Positions 47,801 to 59,938 of a stretch of DNA of 64,000 nt are shown piece after piece. Source of the DNA: Trogon surrucura (lineage: Eukaryota > Chordata > Aves > Trogoniformes > Trogonidae). How positions within the stretch are numbered: the first letter of the stretch is position 1; each line of letters begins with the position of its first letter. Where the stretch lies: NCBI GenBank assembly GCA_020746105.1, contig CM036617.1, positions 146,463,578 to 146,527,577 on the forward strand, read 5' to 3'. The notes beneath the pieces were generated by a model. That model ran no database searches and was not told the origin of the DNA. It saw only the letters and a program-made list of their open reading frames with translations. The translations under genes and the position numbers were made by a program.

Positions 47801-48879
47801 GAGAGGTGGGGTGTATCGCGGTTCTGGGAGCTTGTTCTTCCCCACTTGAATGTTGATCTGGTGGACTCCCATAGTCCTGGCTGGGATCTGTAAGGGAACA
47901 GATGAAAGCCACTGTTTCAGGGGTGCGTGTGTGTCTGTGTATCATCACCCCTGGGGCCAAGTGACAGAGGACAACAGGAGTGTCTTAGTGCATGTGCAGT
48001 GTTGTAAACATACTGCTTTCATCGTGATGTGCTGTTCTTTATTACAGCTTTTATTAAAAAAGAACATACCCTTTACTAGCAGAAGAATGAGGGCAGTATA
48101 TGCTGCAGCTTCTTCTGAGGTATTTTTCTGGTATGTGGTATTGCTAACTCCAGCAGTTAAAGAGCTGCAAGTCCGAACTAGAAACTGACCCACCTAAAAA
48201 TTTCAAGGCTGATTTAAAAGTCATGAGCGCTTACAGCATTGGTTAGGTTGGGAGTTTTGTGTATTCATCTCTTTTGTGCATACCTGTCAACATACTTGTA
48301 GATCGCACTTGAAGCCTTTTGGTCTTTTGGGAGCTCAAAAACTAGCATAAAAGAAACCAAAAGTATAGGTCCTCATATCACACCCCAAACTCTAGACCTC
48401 AGCGCTTCAAGTGTTACATCAAAAAGATTGTCAGGAAAGCTTTTGCCCTTCCTGGGGATGTTTCTGCCTGCCTCTGCTACCCTTCCCTGGGGCTTGGGGC
48501 TGGCAGTGGTGGGTTGACTTCTACTGTGTGGAGCGGGGCAGTCGTGGCTGTGTCTCACTGAGTGATGCTCATGGGCAGGGAGGAGGCAGCAGGCGGCCTT
48601 CCACCATCCCCCACACGTCCTGCAACTGCACAGGACCTCTTCTCCCCCACGCCGGTAGCCAGGGAGATCACCACTTTGCCCAATCTCCTTGGGAAAATAA
48701 TAATGCAACTTCCGAAAACAGCTTTTGGACTTATTTTCCTGTTTTCCCCTGTGTTACAGTAAGAATGAGTGGACTGAAGTGACTCATGCCGCCTGATCCC
48801 CTTTAATGGTGGCCATATGCCTCTTGCAGGGCATCGCCCTGAGCCCCCCAAAACTGGCGCAACATGAGGCATATTTTTC
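44872..48879. other. Unique AT-leaning DNA, no gene seen
   Basis: It contains the small tandem duplication at 45671-45727. GC content rises from about 48420 onward. Open frames on both strands at 48373-48872 overlap each other in several frames, as expected of GC-richer DNA with few stops. No domain was recognised. Confidence 0.45.
45671..45727. repeat. Two-unit tandem repeat (about 28 bp)
   Basis: Two imperfect copies of a TTCACATATATATACCTC-type unit (45671-45698 and 45699-45727) end in CTTTCACA. This is simple local duplication. Confidence 0.8.
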
Positions 48880-49390
48880 TCTCAAACACCACCACCAACT
48901 TGTCCCAGGGAGCTGTGGGGGTACGCTGCAGTTTGCGGCTGGCCCCTCTCCGTGCCAGAGGATGTGGGGGAAGGTCGGGCAGCCAGAGGTGTGCCTCTGA
49001 GTCACCGCGTCCCCTGGGCTCCTCCGGGCCTGGCACGACTTAGTCACCGCCGCTCGCCTGAAGCCCTGCCCCAGCTCACCCCGTGGCCACTGATGACACC
49101 CATGTTTTGTCTCCCCAGGAAACTCGTGTCTTAAGCACCTCAGGGAAGGAGGCAGTGTGACTGTGGGCCCCAGTGGGCGGCCCCTTGATTTTGGTCGCAC
49201 TGACACAGGTCGCACCCATGCGACCAGGGGGTTTGCTGGGAAGGCCGAGGAGGCTCTGGTGCTGGCCGGTGGGTTGGCGAGAGCTCGGCCTCGGCTGCCT
49301 GTGTGAATCCCTTGTACATCCTGCTAAAAGAGTATCTTGTCAGGAAACTTGTAGCGAGCCGTGGGAGAATTTGGCACCGGGTACTGGAGT
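48880..49390. promoter_or_regulatory. GC- and CpG-enriched patch, possible CpG island
   Basis: CpG dinucleotides, rare elsewhere in the window, cluster here (for example CACCGCCGCTCGCC, GGCGAGAGCTCGG, GCGAGCCGTGG). Total length is about 0.5 kb. Such a patch in an otherwise AT-rich vertebrate region is often an orphan CpG island marking a promoter or enhancer of a non-coding or distant gene. No TATA box, clear first exon or donor site can be assigned with confidence. A 143-codon open frame on the minus strand (48784-49215) spans it but has no domain and is explained by composition. Direct copies of GGTCGCAC at 49193-49200 and 49208-49215 are followed by TGCGACC at 49219-49225, forming a 7-bp hairpin. 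Confidence 0.4.
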
Positions 49391-52300
49391 GGAAAATATT
49401 AACAGCCTGTAAGAAAGTCTGGCTTGTGCTGCTGCAGGGAAATCGGCAACTGGCGGGGGTACAATTAGTGTAGGAAACTCCTGAGCTCCTCTGCGAGAGG
49501 GCTGCGCTTGTACTGTGTGTCAGGATGGGAGTTATTGCAAAATAACGTAAGCTTTTGTGATCACCCTGAGATGCAGGCTGGAGCCAAGTTGCAAAAGAGC
49601 ACTAGAGTAACTATTCCTCCAGTTCCAGAAAGTCACACTAAAAAAACGCCAAAGTAACCCAGGAAGAAAAAAAAAAAAAAAGAAGGAAAATAAGCTCAGC
49701 GTCATAAACATGGCACGTTTAGAAAGCCGTGTTAGCAAACTGGCACTAAAATGGTCATGCTGAATATGAAAACCTGACCAGCATGTACGAGCTGCAGGTT
49801 TTCAGAGGTGTACTGAAGTCATGTGGAATCTTAGGAGAATTTTTTTTTAAGGAGAAGTTACACCAACACAACATGTTTTCAGTGAATCCCACTCAGAATC
49901 GTTTGGACCATAAGCCATCCATTACAATGTTTATGGCACTCGTATTCACTCAGCTCTGTGAAACAGTGGCTGTGGTACTCTTAAATGCCCATCTGGCTGC
50001 GTTTGCTCCAGGACTCTGAACGAGCAGCTTGGCTGGATGTGGCCGTGGCAGCAAAACACCTTCCCTCCCCAGCTGTGTCACCTGTGTCTGTGAGAGGTTG
50101 CCTGCTCAGAGGTTGCACTGAGAGAAAGGCTTTGTCCATTCTGCACACACAGAAGTAAAAGACAAATTATGGAATTTTCTGTTAATGCACCGGGCTGTGT
50201 GCTGCCGTGGGTGAGAAGCACATACCCTGCAGGCTCCTCGGTGGCTGGTGACCTTTGGCAGGAGATACATCTGACAGCGATGGCAACTGCTTCAGCTGCA
50301 TCCAGTCCAAAAATAATTGTGAATGCTTTTTTTCCTATGGAACTGTGCTGGGGAAGAACAGAATGCTGTTGCTGCTCAGGTCTGACCACCGCCAGCAAAC
50401 TGATTCTGGAAGAGAGAGAAATGTGGAATCAGATAACTGGATTTTTTGAAATATTTAGTAATCTGACTGAGAAACTCCAGGTTTGGCTTATTCTTCTCTT
50501 CTTCCAAGGCCAAATGCTATCAAAGTATACAAAACATAGAAGTCAAATATTTGAGTTATTCAACTCCTTTCATTCTGTTACACATCTGTTGCAGTTACTA
50601 AAGTTTTTGGTGGTTGTGCATGACTTTGAAATATAAAAGTGTTAATTTATGAATGCTTTGAGAGAAGAAGAGCTTTTGAAGTTATCGTGTGATCCAGTGG
50701 TTTATGAGTGCTTCAGAAATGTCCTCAAAGCACATACTGCATATGAATGCCAATCGATAACATCCTTCTGCTGATGTAAAAACATCATTTTCACATATTG
50801 TTATAAAAGTTGCCCTCAGAAAAGAGTCCCAGTTAAGAGGTTTATTAAAATAACCTCATAGACCATCAATGCACAATGACATTATAATGTTGCATTAGAT
50901 CCACAAAGTATACTTGAAAATTAGAAAATGTTAGTGCCCAAGTTAAAGGCAAAAGCCAACAACCCAAAACTGTTAACAAGAAAGTTGGGACATTGATTAA
51001 AAAAAATCGTCTGTCGAGAGTCACTTGATGTACTAACATGAACTTTAATAGTATTTGCAATTCTAGCCTAATTAAGATTTTGTTAGGTAATGCTAATAGG
51101 CACTGAGCCAATAACTTCATTTATCTAAGTGGAACACTGCAGTTATTCAATGTAAGTTACACTCTCATAACTTCAAATAAAGAGTCTGGTGGTAAAAGCC
51201 AAGCCTGGAGTGCTGCTATACCCCAGTGACCACTGGCTGCTAAGCCAGCTACTTACGGATGTTTTGCTTTTCCCTGGAAGCTGGAGCATGTATTAGTTGA
51301 AGTCCTGGGATAAGGTGGGGCATCAAGATGTACAGATACTTTTGTCCTCTCTTTTATTTTCTGTGTAAGATATCCCACGTTTGAGGACTGAACTTATAGA
51401 GAAGGGGCATAGCCAGCCCCAGACCCTCCCCAGCATTTGATTGATTCCTCTGGAAAATAAAGGTGTAGATAGATACTAATTTTGCAGACATCTGTGTGGT
51501 GAATACATTACAGGCTTCCCAGCTGCTTGGGAGGCTGCCTACCAGCTGTGAGCTCTCATTTTTGCAGTCTTGCCTGGAGAAGCCAGTGTGCGAATGCACC
51601 CCAGTCAGCCCCAGTGCAAACTCAGCAAGGTCAGCCCAGACTGTCTTCAACAGCACATTAAACTAATCTGTCTAATTCTGTGCTGAAACAAATGAGAGGT
51701 GCTCATAGATTCCCTACCACTGGGTCTGTTGTGGGGTTGGTCACCACCAGAAGAATAATGTCAGGAAGCAGCTAGGGAGCATTAGTGTCTCAAGCGTCAC
51801 TGGCGTTGATAAACTGGGTGTATACTCACAGCCGAAGAAATCTTTGTATGACAGTCAGTATGTAGCGGTGACTCTCAGAGATCTGAGCACAAACATTTTA
51901 ATGTGGATTATACCATCTGCCTCCTCTGTCTGCCCCATATATCAGAAGAGTTGTCAGGGTCAGGAACAGATCCAGAGCTTCCTTCCTGCTCTCCTGCTGA
52001 CAAATACACAAATAGGTGTTCTTCACCAGCCACTCTTCTTCATTTGTGCGGAGATTATGTATCAGGGAAGTGAAAAAGCAATCTCCGGTACTGTTATCAA
52101 TGAAGAAAATTTATGGATAAGGATCAGATCACATTTTATTAATTCTGAATGATTCTAGGACCTGTGTGAATGTACTATCAAATGCTTACAATTTTTTATC
52201 ACACATTTTTTCACTTTCAGGAAGACTAATTAATTGATTTGGTCCAGTCCATGAAACTGTCACAATCCAGGAATAACTCACACATGTGACTAGCTGAATA

Positions 52301-52429
52301 TATGTAAATAGTCTACTTGAATTTAAAGAGAGTGTTTAATTTCTGTGCCCAATACTTTCCAAAGTGATGCTTATATTTGTTTTCATTCTGGCAGTTATGG
52401 ACTAACAGATCAACTACTAGTTTGGAGAT
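49391..52429. other. Unique DNA, no gene seen
   Basis: A 15-A run lies at 49667-49681. The 155-codon open frame at 50169-50636 (plus) and the 100-codon frame at 51354-51656 (minus) have no recognisable domain, and I do not call them genes. The rest is unique AT-rich sequence. Confidence 0.5.
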
Positions 52430-54330
52430 CGAATTCTTGGAATAATGATAAAGTTTAATTATGATTTAATAGGAGGGAAAGATTGTTTCTTTCAACAAAG
52501 CTCACTGAACACTTGACAAACAATACTAATTTAGACTTGAGCAGAGACGGGTGGTAGAAAACCCTTACAAAGAGTGACCATGAGTTGGTAGAAATTAGAT
52601 TAAGTGGCAGGATAAGTGAAGGTTCAAAGGTTCAGTTCAAGAAGAAAAACTCTAATAAATGTAGTTTTTGAAATAAGGTGGACTGAGAAACTATGGATTT
52701 AAATAAAGAAGAAATTTAGAATCTAATCCACATTTCAAAAACCTGTTAAGAATTTGTATCTCAGCAAAAGGGGAAACACTATTTGACAAAAAAGAGTGCC
52801 CAAACTACCTGTACAGTAGTAAGCACAAAACCGAAGAGGAATGAAAGAGAGAAGTGAACAGCAACAAAAACTATGACTTAAAGGTCAAGATTGTATTCAT
52901 AAAGCAAGAATTGCAAGTAGTAAAGCTATGGTATGCTTTGCAAAGAGTATTAAATAGTTGTGGTTTGTTTTTTTTTTTTTACCCAGAGTTACGAAGGGGA
53001 AGAGACTAATGAAAGAGAAAGCAGAATTACTCTGCAGCAGGATGAGATAGAGATGAGAAATTGTGTAAGATCCCCAAAGAAGGAGAGAAAATTTGTATTT
53101 TGACATTAAGAAAATACTATTCAATACAGAAAGCAAAGGTAGGTCAGCTAATAGGAACAAAGGTATAGAAATGAAAGTGGATAGTATTGCATGGAAATTA
53201 AAAAGGCTCAGAGGGTTTAACCTGTTTAAGTCTTAGGACACCAGATAACTTCCACTCCATTACTCCGGAGAAACGGTATCTGACTTCTTATGTGCTGTGG
53301 CAGAAACAGCTGCCATATCAGGACAGTACTGTGTGAAAACAGAATAACTATATATATATATACATGCAAGTATATACACATATCTGTTTACATACATATT
53401 TGCAATATATATTTAAGAGTAGGAAAAAGAGTATCAGGGCAATTATAAGCCTAGTTGTCTGGTATCCCTTTGTGAGTCAGGCTTTAGAATACAGCAAAGA
53501 TGCAGGACAACTAGAAAATGAGATGGAATAAAACTCGAGTTAACAAAAAAAAATAGATTATGCCAGTCTAAACCAATAGCTTGCTTTCATAAAAGAGCTG
53601 GTCTTCCAAACAAAGGAAAAGTGGTATATTCAATCTGTCTAGACTGATACAAAGCACTGTAATAAATAGTTAATACTTCGTTAAAATTTTGGAATTATTT
53701 TTTCAACTGGAGAAAGGAAGATAAACAAAAGAATCAGAGATTACCACAACCAATTCTACAACAATAGCTCAAATCAACTGAATAAAGACTTACTGCAGAA
53801 GAGACAAAAAGGAGGGGTAGAAGTTGAGAGAAATTATTAATGGAGTTTCTTTGCAAATACTGGATCAATTTGATTAAATAATTTTGGCATAAAATATTGT
53901 AGTAAGACTGGTTGATGGAAACAAAAAGAATGACAGAAATATCTTCCAGCCAGAACTACATCTTGAGGTCTTATGTAATGGGGATGGAATAAAGCTGAAC
54001 ACTAGAAAATGTATGATCATACAGGGTTCCCTAGGACTGTGGATGGCAAGTCACCTGTGTTAGGAGTTTATGGGAAAGGCAAAACTGGCCTTATTGCATA
54101 GTGAGAGAGGTATTTGCCTTAAGGACAGTGAAAGATTTATGCCACCACAGAGGCCCTAGGGACTCCTTCTGGAGTACCTTACTCTTTCCTGGTAAAATTC
54201 CCATGTCCTCTGTTCAGGAAAGACAGACTCAGACTGGAAGAGGTGCTCCAGCAAACTAAGACTCCGTCTGAAGAGACTAAAAGACACTTGCCTGTTTTGC
54301 TTAGAGAAATAAAGGCCAAAAAGAAAGATT
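52430..54330 (+). mobile_element. Second long decayed CR1 LINE relic
   Basis: This is an ancient CR1 ORF2 with many stops and indels. Signs in order: a TGACCATGAGTTGGTAGAAA segment at about 52577 (end of the endonuclease domain), the A-box region of the reverse transcriptase at about 53613-53645 (reads roughly as VVYSICLD..YKAL, a worn version of the VxxxYLDFSKAFD motif), ATAAAGCTGAACACTAGAAA at about 53991 (RT thumb-side KLNxxK motif), and CTGGAGTACC at about 54169 through GTTCAGGAAAGACAGACTC to GTTTTGCTTAGAGAAATAAA near 54311 (C-terminal CR1 segments). Homology stops by about 54330 with no 3' UTR. The catalytic FADD/YADD box is not recognisable. A T13 run (52968-52980) and an AT microsatellite (53347-53414) have expanded inside it. 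It is in the same orientation and of similar decay to the relic at 31790-33745. Confidence 0.65.
53347..53414. repeat. AT-rich microsatellite inside CR1 relic
   Basis: Imperfect TA alternation (about seven units at the start) is followed by TACATA/CATACATA words. Confidence 0.85.
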
Positions 54331-54859
54331 TTTTTCTTATCAAACCGTTGCGTCAGGAAGCTGAATTTTAGGGGGTAAGAGGAACTGCTTAAACCAACAC
54401 ACAAAGTTAACACAGAGGCAGCTGATACAAACTGATCACAACTTGGTGCTTCGAAGAAACACAAGGAGGACAAAGAAACACACGCACGAGGAGGCTTGTA
54501 ACTACTAAAAGCAAAGACACTCGAAATTGCTGTGCTATTGAACAGCTGAGTCTGGTGGGACTGGTTGAAGTGCAGTGTAGGGAAGCATCCAGCAGCTTTT
54601 CAAAGGATGCCCTACAGTCCCAACATCTTTTGAAAAAAAAGATTTGATATCTTTCCTGTCTCACAGTCTTTGTTTTGAGGAAGCCCTTTTGTCTCCTTTG
54701 GTCAAAGTCTTTTGGCCATTTCTGATTATGTGAAAGAAATAAATAATATTGTAAAATTCACCATTTCATTAGAAGGAAAAAAGTATACCTATGTGTGATA
54801 TCATAGATAAAACCTAGGTGGATAAATTCTTGCATTTTTTGTTTGTTTTCATTTATGAT

Positions 54860-55060
54860 GTAAATATTTTAAGTAGGTGGTTTTGATTTATTTACATTTT
54901 TTAATTAAAAGAAAATTACAGATAAAAGATGCTATAGCAATCATCTTCCTACAAAAGCAAAATATTGCAATGTAATTAAAAGGACTCCTCAAATTATAAT
55001 TAGATTTGAAATTTAATTATGACTAGAATACTTAGAATTACATTTCTGCTAAGATCTTAA
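54860..55060. other. Possible conserved non-coding segment
   Basis: This very AT-rich but non-repetitive stretch is dense in TAATTA-type words (TTTTTAATTAAAAG, GTAATTAAAAGG, AATTATAATTAG, TTTAATTATGAC). The pattern is typical of homeodomain-binding conserved elements but also of neutral AT-rich DNA. No comparison was possible. Confidence 0.22.
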
Positions 55061-56689
55061 TCTATGGACTAAATAAGTTCATCAGATTTCCATGAAGGCT
55101 TAGATTTAGGTGAAGAAAGCAACACAATATTATCTTCTGTATATTATAGTGTAGGTCTTTATTTGTGTATTTCTGTTGGATCACATGCCTTGTTTTTTAC
55201 TTGGGTTCAGCTCCTCCAGACAAAGAGAATTGGGCCCTGGTGTTCAATAAATGCAATATTTTGCCTTCAGCTATAAAGTGAAGAAAAAGAATAAAGGCTA
55301 GCTGAGATGGAACTGGTTTAGCTCCTTTTCCACCTAGCCTTTCCCCATTTGGTTTGGTCCCTCCTGTTGCTAAGTGTTAGTGTCAAGGTGTGTCTGCATC
55401 TGCTCCACACACATTTTTGTTGCTCAAATTCTTCCAAATCTATAGGTGCATTCTGTAATCACCTCCACACGTGAGATCTTGCCTTCAATATCAAATGTGT
55501 CTTCTGCTGGGAAGAGCAATGCAAGCTGTTGAGTAGACCACTCTCAGGTGTTTTTGATCCTCTTCTAATTTTGCTCACAATTTTATCCATGTTAAAGACT
55601 ATTCTTCTGTTAGCAATTCAAGTAGAAATGAGGGCCCTAGAAATCAATCATATGTACGCTTTGGGCAATTGAAAACACGACACGCAAAAATGTCTCTTCT
55701 CATAAGTTTGCAGTCAGACTGGGGATCCCAGCTACAAATTTTGGGGTAAATATAAGTGCATATTCATTAGTCAGCTGCCAAAATCAAAACACGTCTGAAA
55801 AACTTGAAGTAAAACAGGGCCGACTGATAGGCTGAAGCTTATAGGCCTTTATCACTCAGTTAAATTTAGTACAGATTAACAGTATCTGGAGAGAGAAACC
55901 ATGGCTGATCATCTCGTTAGGTTCATTGGTTGTGTTTGTTGGGTGGTACCTTGAAGCTTGTCCTGATGTAGACAAATACACCCAAGCTGGGTCTGGAAAG
56001 GTAGCTGTAGTCATGGAGACATGGAAGCATGAAACTCAGTTTGGCTAAGCACACAACTGGGAGCTGCCTGCAGGGTATAACCCTTACTCATCTGCTTGTG
56101 CAAAAATTCATGCCACTATCTCTACATTAGTCACTATCTAAAGTTTAGTAAAAAAAGACTTCAGCATGTCAGGTAGTAACTATTCAAATTTATGACATCT
56201 CAGATTAAAGTAAAAATTATCCACTAACTTTCTACTGTTGTTCGTAGATATTAATATTTCTTAAGACTGCCACAGACAATACTGACAAGTACAGGCCTCA
56301 TGATGTTAAATGTAATAGAAGACTGTTAATATGATTAGTAAGTTGACGTTATAATAATGCAGAAACAATTTCTTGCCACCTAACACATGATTTTACTTTT
56401 TGCTGCCTATGTTTTTAGCATTTTCTTCATCAAATATAACACCTACGGGCAGTTCTAATAACATGTTCAAAACCACCATCCCTCTGTGGAAATAACCTAA
56501 CTTGAATATGGGGGGTGACAGAAGGAGCAGTTGGGGTGCGATTTTAGAGACTTAAGACTGGCAGCTTGTCCCTCTGAGGGGAATGTGAAAACATTGATCC
56601 TGAACATTTTTCATGTTACATTTTAGAAGGATTGTGGGATTTAAAAAACATAAACCCTCAAGTTTTTCAAGTCATCTGATGGAAAGGTG

Positions 56690-57060
56690 TCAGAATTTGT
56701 CGCTGTTATAAATTGACACAAGTTAATTAACTTCAGTTTTAATGTCTCCATTATATCAGAGTGAAGTAGTTTATCAAGTTTTTAATTTGCTTTAAAATAA
56801 ATTCCAGTTGTTTCAAATTGTCAACATGTCATTCAAGTTTAGGTACTGATGGAAAAGGCCTTGTATACCTTTTACACAAAGGACTTTAATGTTAAAAGAT
56901 GGTTACGGAATGTAATTCATGGGTATGCATGCTAATCTCTTCACACTTGGATTAGTTTGTCTGGCCATCTCAAATTCTCATTAATCTCTTTCTCTCAAGT
57001 AATCCAGAAAGCAGAAGCAAAGCAAATGTGTTTTGAGTGACCAATCACTATAAATATTGA
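56690..57060. other. Possible conserved non-coding segment
   Basis: Complex AT-rich DNA with ATGCATGCTAATCTC, close to an octamer (ATGCWAAT-like) site, plus TTAATTAACTT and several TTTAAT words. This raises the possibility of a POU/homeodomain-bound element. Evidence is compositional only. Confidence 0.22.
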
Positions 57061-58039
57061 ATAGGAAACAGTAAAAAGTAATACGCTCACCAAAAAGCTC
57101 CCAGAACATAGACCAAAATATCTTTTTTCACAACCTATTCATCAGACAGGATCAAATAACAAACACGTTAATGAAAAACTGGTCAGTGGCAATTTACAAA
57201 CAGGAGGAAGGGTGACATTTACCAAACATAATATTGACAATAGAGAGTTCTCTTTGTTCCACAGTTCTCCTGAAGGGCTGATCTAAAATAACAGGACACG
57301 ATGCCAATAGGAAACAATTCTTCCACATGTTACCTCGTGAGGTGTACCCGTGAGGTATCGAATGGGATATGCTGAGGGGCCAAAACTCTAGCAGGGAGCG
57401 TCCTAACAGCGGAGTGTGTTGCCCACCGCTGTTTTGAACACGTTTTTGCCCTATGTTATTCCCCAGCTGAGGTGTAGCCTTGGAGATCTCGGAGCAGTTC
57501 ATTTCTGATTACCAAGCCGTTCCCAATCACAAGTGGTTAATTGTGGGAGAAAGAATTTACTCCTTTTCAACCCAGCCAGTATTACCCAGTTAATCACGCA
57601 TTCCTTCCCTGCCGTATGAAAAGTGCTTTTTTTTTAAATAAGGAGAAAGGGTTGATGGTTTACTCTGGTTTGCCTTCTACCTTCCTGTTGTATCTGATAA
57701 CACCTGTATACTTGGCTTTACCTTGTCTTAGACATGATCATGGAGGTGTCCTTTCAGTCATGTGTACTGCAGTGGAGAAACTGAGTCCACAAAAAAAATG
57801 GGCTCATTGCTCTCAGCCCACCTTCTAATCAGTGTGCTAACTGTTGGGAACATTACCCTGTGTTTCTTTAAATACCTTCTGTAAGCTCTTCTCAAACCTG
57901 TTGCTGGATCCTCATTATAATATCTACTTTCTGATTCAAGATAACCGACCATTTGAAATGATGCTGTAGTAACCCTGTGGTACTGCTCTAATTATAACCT
58001 ATTTGTGTTTTCTCTGTTTTCTCCCAATTGCTCAAAAAT

Positions 58040-58610
58040 TAATGAGCGTTCCTTTCAAAGATAATGTATTGACCCTATTTTAGAAATGTTTTTGGCCTGC
58101 TACATTGCTCTTTTCAAGGTAACCTTGATATTGTTATAGACATACATTATAATTTTTTATGCTGGAACTATCTATATTGATTTGACTGTGGCCTTTGATC
58201 CAATAAATCACAACATATTGCTATCTAAGTTTCCCTCAATTTGACTGAGTTTAACTACAGTAGAATGGTTATCTGGCTACATTAGAGAGCAAACACCAGT
58301 CATTTTGTTTAATGGTGTTGAATCTGAGGTGAAAATGTTACATGCGAAGTTACCTCAGGAGCTAATTAGAGGGCTTTTACTTTTGCAGTTTTTATTAATG
58401 ACCTGTCGACGCTGTATAGTTCATGAAATATTCTGTACATCTACATGCTGATGATGTGACCTTGTACACAGTAAGAGCACAGATAAGGTATCAGACCTTG
58501 ACTGTTCTAACTCAGAATTTATGGAGTGATTTTCACAATTCAAAGACACAATTTTCTGCAGAAATGAATTGGCTTAGAGTCTTAGAAAAATATAAAACAT
58601 GTAATTAGAG
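58040..58610 (+). mobile_element. Non-CR1 LINE reverse transcriptase relic (L2-like)
   Basis: Frame-shifted but clear reverse transcriptase boxes appear in the correct order on the plus strand: a DNVL..P then IALFKVT segment (58054-58130) like the ETALLKVT stretch before the palm, box A as IYIDLTVAFDPINHNILL (about 58171-58224), a worn GVPQGSxxGPLLF box at about 58350-58390 followed by FINDLSTLYSS, and box C as HLHADDVTLYT (about 58438-58470) in place of LYADDTVLYT. The catalytic Asp pair is still visible, but the reading frame is broken at least three times, so the element is dead. The box wording is not CR1. It resembles L2-type and related clades. The exact clade is not resolved. Outer limits are uncertain by 100 bases or more. 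Confidence 0.75.
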
Positions 58611-59204
58611 GGGTTGTCTCTTATTCTACAACAGACCTAGGTGAACCGGTGTGAAAAAGAATAAGATTTCCCTCACCTCAGAAAATAAATCAACCACTGA
58701 AAAAGCCAAAGCTACATTCCCTCCCTCCCCCACCCAAAGGGCATATTGATAAAGCTGGAAGGATCTAGATCGTAACACCTCTACAGTCCTTGAGATCTAG
58801 GAATATCTCTCAGCCTACTGGATACATAGGAGTTGCTACACAATAAATATCTAAATGCAAAATTACTAAAACTCAGGAGTAAGGGGTCCAGGCTTATTGA
58901 TTTCTCATGCTGCAAAATGTTTGAATCTTTTAATTTTGTGTCCAGTTTCTACTTGGGATAGGAATTGTAATACGAGAACTGCAAAAGAAGGAAACCAGTG
59001 CCATGTTACACATAAGCCTGTAAAAACAACCCATATCTTGCTGATTGTGGGCTGGACTGTGCAATATGAGAGTCTCTGATGGTTTCTGTACTGATTCTCT
59101 ATTCTTATGAGACCTTGTTTCTTCTCCCACTATCTGAGTAGAGCACAAATGAGATGACCAGATCATACCCGTGCTCACTGGTTCAGTCAGAAAATGCTAC
59201 ACAG

Positions 59205-59290
59205 TCTGGCTAAGGTGCAGGCTTTCAGCAAAGGCCTAGGTACCAGTGAGGAGCAGTGTGATAAACATAACATTGGTTCAAACCCAGCTC
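59205..59290 (+). mobile_element. Possible tRNA-derived SINE remnant
   Basis: TGGCTAAGGTGCAGG (from 59207) resembles a Pol III A box, and GGTTCAAACCC (59275-59285) is a good B box. GCAGTGTGATAAACA before the B box and CAGCTCCC after it recall the 5' part of MIR. The A-to-B spacing (about 68 bp from start to start) is a little long, and no tRNA cloverleaf folds around the boxes, so this is not a tRNA gene. Confidence 0.35.
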
Positions 59291-59938
59291 CCGAATATAA
59301 CGCTGTCACCATAACAGCCCAGATCGCCTCACTTGGACAGGACTGGTCTATGCCTTAGATCAGAATTTGGTTTATGGGATTTTGGATGTATTAAGTGAGA
59401 ATGCAAATTTACCTATTTTGACATCAGTAGATATTTTGCTCTTGACTTTAAGGTGTCAAACATAACAGTTTAGTGCTATTTTAGATATTCTAGGTTATCC
59501 TGTTAGACCTCCACTTGCCATCGCAGGTGAATCTCCTCTGTCATATCCTTCCCTATGACATCTTCAATAAGCTAGCACATCTCAAACAGCTGTAGTGACA
59601 GTGGGGTATCCTAATGACAGCAATCTGTTACTAAAAATGGTAAGAGGACCCAAAACATGGAAGCTCATATTGAAGTGGGTAAGAAGGGAATAGCGAGGGG
59701 GATTGCTATACCTTGTAGCTTTCCTCATCTGTGCTTTTCAAGTCATAACACCTTATTTTCTTCTTGCATAAACGGTATTTGCCAAAGATCATCTACAGAT
59801 CAGCCCTGGATATGGTCTGGCTCTGTGTGCAATTTTATCAACTGTTGTGACTGTGATCCAGAAAAGAGCCAAGTACATGCTTGCAAAGTTGTTTTCAAAC
59901 CAGACACATTTTAAGGTTGTGGTTGTTTTGGTGGTTGG

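Larger units (their letters stand above)
54331..58039. other. Unique AT-rich DNA, no gene seen
   Basis: No gene was recognised. Opposing open frames at 54156-54664 and a 102-codon minus-strand frame at 57194-57502 lack domains. The AT-rich, complex stretches 54860-55060 and 56690-57060 are listed separately. The last 200 bases may include an unrecognisable upstream part of the LINE that follows. Confidence 0.45.

Noticed and set aside
48784..49215. 143-codon minus-strand open frame over the CpG patch
   Set aside because: Multiple frames on both strands are open over the same bases. This is best explained by high GC content.
50169..50636. 155-codon open frame
   Set aside because: No recognisable motif, low-information leucine and serine stretches, and no exon structure.
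59205..59290. tRNA gene
   Set aside because: Only A and B box-like strings are present. No acceptor stem or anticodon arm pairs.
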